A DNA stretch of 64,000 nt from Membranihabitans marinus (GTDB lineage Bacteria > Bacteroidota > Bacteroidia > Chitinophagales > Saprospiraceae), in assembly GCF_019802045.1 (NCBI RefSeq), contig NZ_JAHVHU010000005.1, forward strand, positions 1 to 64,000, in the 5' to 3' direction. This document shows positions 8,901 to 17,550 of this stretch, one piece after another (within the stretch, counting starts at the first letter, position 1; every line of letters begins with the position of its first letter). A program made the translations under genes and the position numbers. The notes under the pieces were generated by a model. That model was not told the DNA's origin. It saw nothing but the letters and a program-made list of their open reading frames with translations, and searched no databases.

Positions 8901-11543
8901 CGTGGCCGGATCGTAAACTTGTACGATTTGTGAAAGTGAATCTGTACACCCTTGCGACGTTACCACCACAAGACTGACATCGTAAAACCCAGTTTCCGGG
9001 TATTCTATGACTGGGTTCATTTCTGAACTTTCTATCACCTCACCGCCAATACTAAATCGCCACTTCGCTTCGACAACACCATGTATCGCCGGACTAAAGC
9101 GGACAAAGTAACCCTCTGCGCAAAGATCCTGGAAAGCTTTGTATTGTCCGAGTGCCAGCTCATCGACCCGAACTAAGACAAACCCGGTATCCACACAGGT
9201 GGGATCATTCTTATCCGAAACCACCACCTCAAAACGGGTAGTTTCATCCACATCAACAACCGGGCTCGGGTTATTGACATCATCGATCAGATCTGTATTG
9301 AGCCATTGGTAGGTATAACCCTCATAGGTCACCGGATTCAACTGGATACGGGCACTTTCGCACAGATCAATCGTATCTTTCGGGACCGTTACCCCCAACT
9401 TAACGACCAGGATATTCTCCACCACAACCGTACATTCTGGATTGCTTATTTCTGCCCGAACGGTATAGTTTCCTTCCGCACCGAAATCATAAGTAACCTG
9501 ATCACCGGTCCCTATCTCAGTTTCATTGTCACCATCTATCAAGGTCCAAGCAATCTCGTATCCTTCGATAACTTTATCCAATTTCAGGACCTGCTCATAA
9601 TTCTCACAATTCCCAAAGTTGACAATACCCAGGTCATTTTCAGGGTCAAAAACTTCAATCACCCGCGTTCCCGTAGCCGGGCATCCATTATCCCCATCAC
9701 CCGCCAAGATGACCTTATAGTATCCAGTCGTCGGGAAAGTAATCACCGGAGATTCTTCATCAGACTCAATTGTTTCACTCCCTATTTGAAAAGACCAGTG
9801 TAGATTCGTCACGCCGTCGGAAATGGAAGAAAATTTTACTGTATACTCATCTGCACAAAGGTCTTGTACAGCTTTAAAATCTGCCGTTTGGCTCTCTCCT
9901 ACCGTCACCAGGACAAATCCTTCGCCGGAACAATTTGGATCTTGTTTATCGGTAATGGTAACTGGGAACAAGGTGGTCGTAGAAACAAAAACCCGGGGGT
10001 TGGGATCCGCCTTGTCTTCAATGAGCGAATCAATAGTCCAGGTATATTTGTAGCGATCATAGGAATTGGGATTCAAAGCAACAATTTCGGGACTGCAAAT
10101 AGCGATGGTATCCATGAGTGCAGTCACCCCCTGCACCACATTTATCGTACGGGTGGCTGACACGATACAATCTTCATATGCCGCTTCAACGCGGATAGTA
10201 TAAGGTCCTTCTGACGGGAACAAATAAGATATGTCTGTTCCTGTACCGATTTCTGATTCTGAATTGCCATCCACCAGATACCACGTGATTTCATAATTTT
10301 GTACTTCCTTGTTCAAAGACAATTCCTGTGTCAAATCCTGGCAACTACCAAAATTAAGTATCTGTATTTCCTCAATAAAATCATAAACCTCTACCACTTT
10401 TCGGGCAGTATCCACACATCCTTCGTTATTGGATATGGCCAGTTCGACCACATAACTTCCGGGCGAAGGAAAGGTCATCACCGGATTGGGATTGGTGGAG
10501 GTGCTGCTTGTGGATTCATCGGTGTAAAAAGTCCATTCAAAATCATCGGCGCCCATGCTTCGGTTCTCAAAGGACACCCTGCCCGGGTTGCAAAAATCAA
10601 CTGTATAATCAAAATCAGCGTCGAGTGTCTTACCTGCGCAATCGATAAAATTCAATTGGATTTCACGGATGCTGGTTCCCACGAGTTTTCCTTTTTTAAA
10701 TTGCTCCACACAAACAGCAATTGAATAAGAACCCGCTTTAGAGCCCGTGTACGTAATAACTCCAGTCGATGGATCAATGGTTATATCTCCATCATCACCC
10801 AGTGGGTCTAAGGCTGTAAAACCAGACACGTAATCCACATAATCATATGGTGGTGCCTGCGGTGCCAACAAGGGATTCACAGGTGCCTGACCATCGAACG
10901 GATTACAAAGCGAAAACCGGTATTCCTCGTGAGGCTTCACAGAAATTCCCGGATTTATAGTATTTTCTTCGCCAAGACAACTGTATAAGGGATCAGTATT
11001 TGAGAATACGGGTGTACTGGTATACCACAAGTACCCATTCAAAGTCATGGTAGCTATTAAAGTAAATCCGGCATTTTCAGGATCAAAGATATTAACAATG
11101 TTATCCGGTCGACAACACTCCGAATATATGAACTGATAGCCATAGGCCGAAATAGGAACATTGGCCGTCCCTTTGTACACAGCGATCTCCCGACACTCCG
11201 TGTCATCGGCGTCTATACACGCCGAGGACAAATTATTTTCCTTCTTGGTAATAGACTGTAGATCCAGAAAAATCTTACCAAGCTCCCCACATTCTCCGAT
11301 CAGTTCATTGCGAAGGTTATAAGCACCAACGGTAACCCTATCTTCAAATTCAAAATTGGGTGAATACCGTCTGCAGTCCCGTTCCAAAACAAGTGTAAAC
11401 TCATAAACACCGTTTTTGATCCGTTTGTAGCTCAGATCACCACCTGTAAACGGAATGGAATACGCCCATAAACTGAGCGTAGCAAACAACAGGGTCAGAA
11501 CAAACTTGGTAATATGTTGGTATTGTGTGTATTTCATGGTCAT
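5967..11543 (-). CDS. giant PKD-repeat adhesin with gliding-motility-associated type B T9SS sorting domain
   Basis: This 1858-residue secreted protein is a probable T9SS cargo displayed on the cell surface. A signal peptide (about 1-30) is followed by a Cys-rich N-terminal domain common in Bacteroidota large surface proteins (YEFTLVLERDCR, SECCRPDNIV). PKD/Ig-like repeats then run from about 305 to 1700. Four units of about 245 residues begin near 403, 648, 893 and 1138; units 2 and 3 are very similar even in DNA (for example around 8851 and 9586). The C-terminus has VPRAFSPNGDGTND, VYDRWGEKMFET and WDGTFRGKMLPPDVYGYYL, diagnostic of the type B (gliding-motility-associated C-terminal) sorting domain. 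It is the last gene of the cluster, 9 bases after the OmpA-like gene, and a terminator follows. The ligand is unknown. Confidence 0.92.
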   Translation of the reverse strand: MTMKYTQYQHITKFVLTLLFATLSLWAYSIPFTGGDLSYKRIKNGVYEFTLVLERDCRRYSPNFEFEDRVTVGAYNLRNELIGECGELGKIFLDLQSITKKENNLSSACIDADDTECREIAVYKGTANVPISAYGYQFIYSECCRPDNIVNIFDPENAGFTLIATMTLNGYLWYTSTPVFSNTDPLYSCLGEENTINPGISVKPHEEYRFSLCNPFDGQAPVNPLLAPQAPPYDYVDYVSGFTALDPLGDDGDITIDPSTGVITYTGSKAGSYSIAVCVEQFKKGKLVGTSIREIQLNFIDCAGKTLDADFDYTVDFCNPGRVSFENRSMGADDFEWTFYTDESTSSTSTNPNPVMTFPSPGSYVVELAISNNEGCVDTARKVVEVYDFIEEIQILNFGSCQDLTQELSLNKEVQNYEITWYLVDGNSESEIGTGTDISYLFPSEGPYTIRVEAAYEDCIVSATRTINVVQGVTALMDTIAICSPEIVALNPNSYDRYKYTWTIDSLIEDKADPNPRVFVSTTTLFPVTITDKQDPNCSGEGFVLVTVGESQTADFKAVQDLCADEYTVKFSSISDGVTNLHWSFQIGSETIESDEESPVITFPTTGYYKVILAGDGDNGCPATGTRVIEVFDPENDLGIVNFGNCENYEQVLKLDKVIEGYEIAWTLIDGDNETEIGTGDQVTYDFGAEGNYTVRAEISNPECTVVVENILVVKLGVTVPKDTIDLCESARIQLNPVTYEGYTYQWLNTDLIDDVNNPSPVVDVDETTRFEVVVSDKNDPTCVDTGFVLVRVDELALGQYKAFQDLCAEGYFVRFSPAIHGVVEAKWRFSIGGEVIESSEMNPVIEYPETGFYDVSLVVVTSQGCTDSLSQIVQVYDPATDLEITNFGNCENYEQVLKLDKPIEGFEITWTLLDGDTEIDLGSGNQITYDFGEAGQYRVRAEISNPECTVVVEDILLVELGVTVPRDTIDLCVEGNITLNPVSYEGYDYQWLNSDLIDNTNDPSPVVNVTQTTRFEVVVTDKNDPNCVDTGFVWIRVNELPIADFNAVYDICDVDKTMKFEPVRSNLISTTWYFDGNDGSKTSTASNPSFTYEEFGSYEVTLIAESAQGCTDTLTKTVVVDDFFALLDFKTNGSCEGLDYTLELNDPAIGYEVNWYLDDAGELTEIGQGVNLDYTFAAPGMYDIRVELANAECARSFVRTLQVTDGIQAPDTTIVVCDPKLIALNPYGRNDLTYTWTPTDNLDDPTSYNPMANITENITYQVTVEIQDGDTTCSATGSVQVILDQSTDSIAFDTTTLTICEGDVVFLNEGGDTTFNYYWQPESFFEDARVVNPSAQLFTSQEFTVTITNSETGCSSSFRKQVNVIPINDLLDIDYSFECGETVATLIALDVPLDGDIEWTYGDSIISTEPTFDFDFGEYGTFEVTARLLGDDCIESSAQVTLINPDEFLFRDSIFLCESETVTLNPDGDTNLIYSWTGPNLSANDIASPTTTVEMNSIYNAIILHPDDTTCQTLGRVYVFIEMASDIISANKTEFCMGDTARLSVGNGGEPMNIQWSDPDGVLIGTDQMIEFPFEKMGEYTVVADLGGCTFMDTIDLQFRNVQIVASQTDGICPGDEVMLEVQFNTEEPYDSIVWGPENVVVSEANPAFATYTPDSNSIVTAWVYFSDGCLSMDTVMLQIPPALENLTISTDRDTLFRGEKATLTASDNGFVTYRWEPADYVDNPDQPQTEVIPETTTTFTLTAKDENGCEVQKTITIVVLNPQCEPPYVFVPRAFSPNGDGTNDILYVRGESIDIVHFIVYDRWGEKMFETNNLSQGWDGTFRGKMLPPDVYGYYLSVTCIGGDTYTEKGNVTIIR
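8100..10340 (-). repeat. four tandem repeats of about 735 bp inside the adhesin gene
   Basis: Homologous blocks coding for the C-x-x-L/Y start of each unit lie near 10335, 9600, 8865 and 8130, which is a constant step of about 735 bp (245 codons). The middle two share long identical DNA words, for example AGGACCTGCTCATAATT at 8851 and 9586. The outer two are recognisable only as protein. Confidence 0.8.
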
Positions 11544-11552
11544 CTACTCGTG

Positions 11553-13958
11553 TTATTTTCTGATGATATCAACTATTTCTATACGCCGTTCCCTGGATGC
11601 AGCCGGACTATATACGGAGCTGCGCACATCTTCCTGGCTGTCGCTCACCGTTTCCGGTGCCGTTTCAGCTCCATAACCTTTTCCTTCGATGTCCAGCATT
11701 CCGTTGCGCAAGTAGGACTCAAAAAGGCCGTCTCCATAATCCTGTAATTGCTTTTTCAAGGTGTTAATACGTCGCTTACTCAAATTGATATTGTAATTTT
11801 TAAGATATTTGGGGCTGGCGAAACCACTGACTACCAAGGTGATATTCTCTCCTTTCTCCAATTCTTCCTCCAGTTGCTCCAGGAATCGTTCCAGATCCTG
11901 CTTGCCCGCCAGAACTTCATTGTCAAAGAAATTTTCCACATCCGTTTCTGCGACATCCTTATTTTGACCGATTAATGGTTCAGCGAATAATTCTTTGAAT
12001 TCATTTTTTCTTGAATAATAGGGAGGATATGTTTCCAGATACGTTTTTGTCGAAGTAGTGCGCCAGGTTTTCGGATCCGGGAAATCATTGTCAAAAAACA
12101 AAGGCAATACCAGGTATGATTCGAGGTTGCCTCGTTTTAAATAAATCTTTTTAACTATTCTTAATTCATTGGGGTAATCCGCTCCATTGACCATCAGATC
12201 CTCTTGTTCATACCCTCTTTTCTGAACATTGATTGCATACTGAAAGTCGCGGTCAATCGGCAGTACCAAAGAATTAGTGAGATTATTGAGCTGGTAAATA
12301 TTTTCTTTATTGGGATCGTCCACATCAGAGACAGAAATCGTCGGTCCATTGACCGGTTCCCGGGTGACGGCATCAAAAGTCAGCAGTTCGAGGGTCAATT
12401 CTTTCGGGGTCAGGAACAATCGTTTTACGATGGTATCTTGGCCCGCGTATTGATTCATATCCAACAGGGTGGAATCCGGAAGAAAGCCCCCCTTACTTGC
12501 GCGCAACTTGTACGTACCCCGGAGTAAATCCACGATGTATTCATTGGATTCCTCATTGGTCTCCTCCATGATCAGATTTTCGGATCGCAATACTTCGAGT
12601 GTAGAACCCAGGATCGGTTCTCCATTGAGTTTATTGAACACGAGTACTTTCACCACCAGTTTGCGCGGCTCCAGATCTGCTTTATAAATATCATAGCAAC
12701 ATGCATTTAAGGCTGTATCAAGCTGATAAGAAGTATTCCTGTTGGATGCAAAGTAGGCATCTTTCATGTTCTCTTCCCAAAAGAAATAAATATCATCGAA
12801 ACTGGAATTTAGCGGACTTCCCAGGTTTTCAACTTTGGAATCCGAAGTCACTGGTAAAAAAACCTGATACATATCCAGTCCACCATAACCGGAATATCCT
12901 TCGGAACTGAAAAACAACGTATTGCTTGACTGGTGATAAAAAGGGGCCAATTCGTTGAGGGGCGTATTGATTTGATACAGATTTTCCGGAGCTTCAAATC
13001 CAGAGCCGTCCCACGCACTAAAATAGATATCATATCCACCGCGACCACCGATCCGATCCGAAGCAAAGTACAACCCTTCTGTTTCTCCATCGGGTCCTAT
13101 TCCATAAGCTGGTGAAGTGTTGCTGTAGGCCGTATCATTTAACTCAGGCATATACATGGGCGCAGACCAGCTTCCTTCTACAGAACCACTGTAATAAATA
13201 TCACAGCGAGATAATTCGCCGGTCGTGTATTGACACAACGTGTAGTAAACTCTGGTACTGTCCATATTAATCGCATAATGGGCCTGGTACCTCATGGAAT
13301 CTTCATCGGCAATAAAATGAAATACGGTATCCAGCCGATCATTAAATACAACACCAACGGGTTTTTCTTCCGGATTTTCATCCGGATAGCGCAAAGCAGA
13401 AAATATCAGATTCTCTCCCAACTTTATCGGTGCGAATTCGGATTGAATGGTATTGATCGAATCACCTAGTTTTTCGATTTGAGAAATAAATGGGGGTTCT
13501 TCATTCTGTTGGGCCCATTCGATCGATTCCAATTGATTCTTTGCTGTCTGTGTATAAAAATTATCGGCATTGCTATTCTCCCGAAGATATTTGTTGTAGA
13601 ATTTCGTAGCTTCTTCATACGCCCCCATCTGATAAGCCATTTCACCGGTGTAAAAAGAAGATAGGGGAAGTTCATCTTTATCTTTAAGGGCATCAGCTTC
13701 TTTATAGTATTCCAGTGCTGTTTCAAAAGCGAAAAAATGACGTGCCGCCTCTGCTGCCTTATAGTATACATAAGGACTTGGATTCTTGAATTCCAAAACC
13801 TCGTTGTAATATTTGAGTGCCGCATAGAAGTTTTTCTCTTCAAATGCCTCTTCAGCAGCATTAATAAATGCTTGCTTTGATTGGGCTGTTGACTGAGAAA
13901 CACTGATCACGCCAAGCACTGCGATGATTATATATCTGGCTGTTTTCATTAAGCTCAT
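11553..13958 (-). CDS. TPR / beta-propeller / OmpA-family outer-membrane-associated protein
   Basis: The 801-residue protein has the order of domains seen in PorE-like and gliding-associated OmpA proteins. A signal peptide (1-25) is followed by TPR-like helices (about 28-150, with ALKYYNEVLEF and ALEYYKEADAL) and a PD40/WD40-like propeller (about 200-400, with LYFASDRIGGRGGYDIYFS and LFFSSEGYSGYGGLDMY). Carboxypeptidase-regulatory-like folds come next. The C-terminal OmpA-type peptidoglycan-binding domain (about 690-801) has LSKRRINTLKKQL, GKGYGAE and RERRIEIVDI. It probably anchors the outer-membrane assembly to peptidoglycan and helps present the adhesin. It lies 5 bases after the PorP/SprF gene and 9 before the adhesin, a tight operon. 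Confidence 0.9.
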   Translation of the reverse strand: MSLMKTARYIIIAVLGVISVSQSTAQSKQAFINAAEEAFEEKNFYAALKYYNEVLEFKNPSPYVYYKAAEAARHFFAFETALEYYKEADALKDKDELPLSSFYTGEMAYQMGAYEEATKFYNKYLRENSNADNFYTQTAKNQLESIEWAQQNEEPPFISQIEKLGDSINTIQSEFAPIKLGENLIFSALRYPDENPEEKPVGVVFNDRLDTVFHFIADEDSMRYQAHYAINMDSTRVYYTLCQYTTGELSRCDIYYSGSVEGSWSAPMYMPELNDTAYSNTSPAYGIGPDGETEGLYFASDRIGGRGGYDIYFSAWDGSGFEAPENLYQINTPLNELAPFYHQSSNTLFFSSEGYSGYGGLDMYQVFLPVTSDSKVENLGSPLNSSFDDIYFFWEENMKDAYFASNRNTSYQLDTALNACCYDIYKADLEPRKLVVKVLVFNKLNGEPILGSTLEVLRSENLIMEETNEESNEYIVDLLRGTYKLRASKGGFLPDSTLLDMNQYAGQDTIVKRLFLTPKELTLELLTFDAVTREPVNGPTISVSDVDDPNKENIYQLNNLTNSLVLPIDRDFQYAINVQKRGYEQEDLMVNGADYPNELRIVKKIYLKRGNLESYLVLPLFFDNDFPDPKTWRTTSTKTYLETYPPYYSRKNEFKELFAEPLIGQNKDVAETDVENFFDNEVLAGKQDLERFLEQLEEELEKGENITLVVSGFASPKYLKNYNINLSKRRINTLKKQLQDYGDGLFESYLRNGMLDIEGKGYGAETAPETVSDSQEDVRSSVYSPAASRERRIEIVDIIRK

Positions 13959-13963
13959 ACCTA

Positions 13964-14989
13964 TTAATAAATTCTACAGGTTTTGAAATCTTTTATCTTG
14001 TCGACATCCTTTATAATATATCGAACCCACACTTCCGGACCACCTCGTTGGTCTGTCGCGACATTGAATCCTGAAACATTAATGTCGTAGCTAAAACCGA
14101 CATCAAGGCTGTTGATCCGAGCACCGATATATGGGGATACCGCATCCCATTTGTTGCTAAGTCTGACGTAACTACCCAGACTGAGATAAAAATCACTCCC
14201 GCGTTGGTCAATTAATTGGAATTCAAATTTTGTTCCCATATTTTGCTCTTCATAAGGGCCTTGCCATTGTGCATTCCCCGTGAGATTCCATCGAACACGA
14301 TTACTAAGACCTAACCAGTAATCCACGTACAAAGAACTTCGGATGGGCAACCGTATTTCCGGTGTGTTCTCAAAGAAATTTTGTTTGGGCTTTGTGATGT
14401 TGAAAAACCCACCCCCGATATTCAACGTATTTTTTTCATTTTGAAATCTATAGTTCACGCCTGCAGCAAGATTAAAAAACATGAGATTCATATTTTCCAG
14501 ATTTTCGCCGGTGGGTAGATTTTCATTGAACTGTCCGTTCTGGTATTGCTGATCCCAACTCAAATCATTCTCTCGAAATGACCGTTGGTTGAATCCGGTA
14601 TTCAATCCCACGGTCAGGACGTGATGCGGATTAAGAAAATGAGAATAACTACCCAATAAGTTGATATCAAGCAGACTTAGTTTGGAATACCCTGCTCGAT
14701 CATAATTCAGTGAAAGTCCGTATCCAAATAAGCTGTTTTCGGAATCTTTTGGCTGGACATTGCTATCATATGAACCTGAAAATGTCACATAGTCTACGGG
14801 AACCTGTTTCCATTGCCGGCGAAAATTACCTTCAATGCGGTGTTCCCCATCAAACAAACCGGTCAAAGCGGGATTTGTGATCCTGAAACTATGATCATAT
14901 TGAGTCAGATGAATATCCTGCCCGTCAACCTGATTTCCCAGGGCGAACAAGAATACTATGATGAAAGGTAAACCGTAAAACTTTTTCAT
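13964..14989 (-). CDS. PorP/SprF family type IX secretion membrane protein
   Basis: The 341-residue outer-membrane beta-barrel has a signal peptide (MKKFYGLPFIIVFLFALG) and the family start QDIHLTQYDHSFRITNPALTG. The pattern FRRQWKQVPVDYVTFSGSYD, repeated amphipathic strands and a C-terminal strand region (FGYGLSLNYDRAGYSKLS, VNYRFQNEK, VGFSYDIN) support the family. Such proteins help secrete or anchor a specific partner, as SprF does for SprB in Flavobacterium. Being first in the cluster with an OmpA-like protein and a type B cargo, it is most likely the dedicated partner of the 1858-residue adhesin rather than the core PorP. The paralogue cannot be distinguished from sequence alone. Confidence 0.92.
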   Translation of the reverse strand: MKKFYGLPFIIVFLFALGNQVDGQDIHLTQYDHSFRITNPALTGLFDGEHRIEGNFRRQWKQVPVDYVTFSGSYDSNVQPKDSENSLFGYGLSLNYDRAGYSKLSLLDINLLGSYSHFLNPHHVLTVGLNTGFNQRSFRENDLSWDQQYQNGQFNENLPTGENLENMNLMFFNLAAGVNYRFQNEKNTLNIGGGFFNITKPKQNFFENTPEIRLPIRSSLYVDYWLGLSNRVRWNLTGNAQWQGPYEEQNMGTKFEFQLIDQRGSDFYLSLGSYVRLSNKWDAVSPYIGARINSLDVGFSYDINVSGFNVATDQRGGPEVWVRYIIKDVDKIKDFKTCRIY

Positions 14990-15105
14990 ACAATAAGAAT
15001 ATATTCATGGTAAGGTTCTCAAATACTGTACCAAACAACCTTCGAGCCACTACCTTAAGAGATTATAATTTTATTGATATGAAAATAAGTCCCTCTTTAT
15101 ATATG

Positions 15106-15113
15106 CAAAATTA
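15106..15113 (-). promoter_or_regulatory. putative -7 box for the adhesin cluster
   Basis: The minus strand reads TAATTTTG, matching TAnnTTTG, about 117 bases before the PorP/SprF ATG. The spacer 14990-15231 is AT-rich and holds no gene. No clear -33 element is visible. Confidence 0.35.
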
Positions 15114-15231
15114 CTCTCATATTACGTAGAGATCAGAATACAACCGGGCAATACTCGCACTGCAGCATCACATATTTCTTCAATCAACAAATATCAATTA
15201 TATTAATACATACCTATTTTAACATCATTCA

Positions 15232-16218
15232 TCAAATCTTTTCAATATTTGCCGGATAACTTAAATTTAAACTTTCCCTAAACCCATCCATATACCGGGC
15301 CAGACTAAAAGACCAGGATAGCGGATAAATGGGGCTTTGATTCAGTCCATCAATCAAACATTCATTCACATGCTCGATTTCATGGAAGTACCCCCAACCT
15401 GTTTTGGGGAAATCATGACGCACCTTGTAATCGGGACCGATTTCATGAAAATAATCCAGTTCGTGCCATCGATGTGGCAACACGTACACCTTGTTTTCTT
15501 TCCGAATGACTGCATCCATATGGCCCATACTCTGGACGTCCGAATACACCAATGCGCTTCGCCCCTGATCGTAATTCATGACAGCACTGACACGAACATC
15601 GATGCCCTGATCAACCCATCCGGATACATGGTATTGCTCCGGGACCCCGAGAATATCCAGTGCTAAAAACAAAGGGTAGATGCCGATGTCAAGTAAGGAG
15701 CCTCCTGCTAACCCCGGTTCATAAATCCGGGACCCTTTCTGGCGGGCTGAAGAATAACAAAAATCCGCAGATAGTGACAAAACTGGTTCTCCATCTTTTC
15801 GGAGTTCTTGTTGAAGGTGTTCGTAGGCTGGTAAAAACTTGGTCCACAATGCTTCCATCACAAACAGACCAGTACTTTTTTGTTTTTTAATCACTTCTGC
15901 CACCTGATCTGCATTGACACAAATTGGTTTTTCACACAACACATGTTTACCGCTGTCCAAACATTTTAAAATCCAAGGATAATGGTGACTGTGCGGAGTG
16001 GCAATGTATACTACATCAACTTCGGGATCATCAAGTAAATCCTCATAATTGGTGTACATATTTTGAGCCGGGAATTCAGATTGAAATTTTCGTACGCCAT
16101 CTTCGGACCGACTGGCGATCGCATACAACAATCCATCATTGGATAATTGAAGATCATGGGCAAATTTGCGGGCAATCTTCCCCAACCCTATAATACCCCA
16201 TTTAATTTTATTCTTCAT
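15232..16218 (-). CDS. Gfo/Idh/MocA family oxidoreductase
   Basis: This is a cytoplasmic NAD(P)-dependent sugar or polyol dehydrogenase of unknown substrate. The Rossmann start WGIIGLGKIARKFAHDL is at residues 6-22. VDVVYIATPHSHHYPW, the catalytic CEKPICVN (the family EKP motif) and the C-terminal alpha/beta domain with GGSLLDIGIYPLFLALDILG follow. That order resembles dimeric dihydrodiol or xylose-dehydrogenase-like members. I chose the ATG at 16218 (328 residues) because the frame's earlier ATGs add 16 residues before the Rossmann strand. It is divergent from the GlmU-like gene, with a 198-base spacer. Confidence 0.88.
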   Translation of the reverse strand: MKNKIKWGIIGLGKIARKFAHDLQLSNDGLLYAIASRSEDGVRKFQSEFPAQNMYTNYEDLLDDPEVDVVYIATPHSHHYPWILKCLDSGKHVLCEKPICVNADQVAEVIKKQKSTGLFVMEALWTKFLPAYEHLQQELRKDGEPVLSLSADFCYSSARQKGSRIYEPGLAGGSLLDIGIYPLFLALDILGVPEQYHVSGWVDQGIDVRVSAVMNYDQGRSALVYSDVQSMGHMDAVIRKENKVYVLPHRWHELDYFHEIGPDYKVRHDFPKTGWGYFHEIEHVNECLIDGLNQSPIYPLSWSFSLARYMDGFRESLNLSYPANIEKI

Positions 16219-16416
16219 AATTTCATCTGTTATTCGCTTATTCGCCATTGGATTACTACCTGTCAAAACGAGTATTTTTCACTCCTCCTCTTATAACTCG
16301 AAGTCAAACACTATCTTAATTAGTCACAACTTCACGTATTATCCTGCAAATACCGTACCTTTCAAAAAATTAAGAACTTTTTGTATCCTTAAAAATTACA
16401 AATTTGCATTTAAGCT

Positions 16417-17550
16417 ATGCCGTTTTTAACCCTTCGGACGCCTGATTTCTACCCGCTTACACTGTCAATGCCACTCGAGAATATGATGTTTGGCCTGTAT
16501 TCTCTTCGAGTGCGATGGAATAAGGTCTTTGAAAACAATCCGGTGCTTTCACAGCGATGGATAGAACCAACCATTCTTCCGGATCCAGAGCTGCTCAGTG
16601 CAATTAAAGCACTGTCGACGGGCCAAGTACTCAAACAAGATGAATTAGTCATCGCGGTTCATCCGAATCATCATTACTCTGGTGATCTGATGAAAAATGT
16701 TGGGAGCGAAGATCTGGATAAAATGGAGGTAATTAATTTTGAGAAATCGTTCAAGTGGATTGACTCCCTCCAATATATGATCCTACACAACAAAGATCAG
16801 ATAAACGAGGATTGGAGCCGCAATGAAAACGCAAATAATTGGTTCCAGCCAGCCCAATTAGAAAACACCTTTACGGCACCGGGTTTTCATCTTTCTGATG
16901 TCACCATCGATGATCAGGAAGGTCCCGTTATACTTCATAAAGGAGCTACTATATTACCCGGGGCGAGAATTAAGGGGCCGGTGGTGGTTTTTCCGCATGC
17001 AACCGTAAAAATGGGCGCTAAGCTTTACCCCGGTTGCACCATCGGGCGACATGTTGTGGTCAGCGGTGAAATCAAAAATACGATCATTCATGAATACAGC
17101 TCCAAAGGACACAATGGTTATCTGGGAGACAGTATATTGGGTAGATGGAATAACTTTGGAGCTGGAACTACTATTTCCAACGTAGCAAATACATTTTCCA
17201 ACGTTCGGTTCAAGGACTGGCAAACAGGACATACCATCGAATACAACACGTTAAAAAGAGGTCTGATTACAGGTGATTTTGTAAAACTGGGTGTTCTATC
17301 CAGAACCTATCGAGGCACTGCTATCGGATCATTTTGCAGTATTGCAACGAATCAACCCATTACTGGCAACATCCCTACCTTCACTTGGTGGAATGAGGAT
17401 CACAGAACAGATTATAAACCAAAAGATTTACGAGCGCATTGCCAGCGGCAGATGGCATTACGAAATTGCAAATGGACTGATGAATGGGAGCGTGCACTTA
17501 TCAACCTTATCGAATCCAGGTTCAAACCCCAAAACCCTAACTTGAAATGA
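16417..17550 (+). CDS. GlmU-like putative sugar nucleotidyltransferase / acetyltransferase
   Basis: The protein resembles the Bacteroidota alternative GlmU family, thought to make UDP-N-acetylglucosamine for peptidoglycan and LPS. The short N-terminal part has PDFYPLTLSMPLENMMFGLYSLRVRW, matching the family's opening (LLPLTFTRPVADLRVGILTI-like). The C-terminal left-handed beta-helix (about 165-330) shows hexapeptide turns GPVILHKGATILPGARI and GPVVVFPHATV, then YSSKGHNGYLGDSILGRWNN and GAGTTISN. At 377 residues it is close to family length. Its stop overlaps the ATG of the next gene (ATGA), so the two are translationally coupled. The substrate is inferred from the family. Confidence 0.82.
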   Translation: MPFLTLRTPDFYPLTLSMPLENMMFGLYSLRVRWNKVFENNPVLSQRWIEPTILPDPELLSAIKALSTGQVLKQDELVIAVHPNHHYSGDLMKNVGSEDLDKMEVINFEKSFKWIDSLQYMILHNKDQINEDWSRNENANNWFQPAQLENTFTAPGFHLSDVTIDDQEGPVILHKGATILPGARIKGPVVVFPHATVKMGAKLYPGCTIGRHVVVSGEIKNTIIHEYSSKGHNGYLGDSILGRWNNFGAGTTISNVANTFSNVRFKDWQTGHTIEYNTLKRGLITGDFVKLGVLSRTYRGTAIGSFCSIATNQPITGNIPTFTWWNEDHRTDYKPKDLRAHCQRQMALRNCKWTDEWERALINLIESRFKPQNPNLK

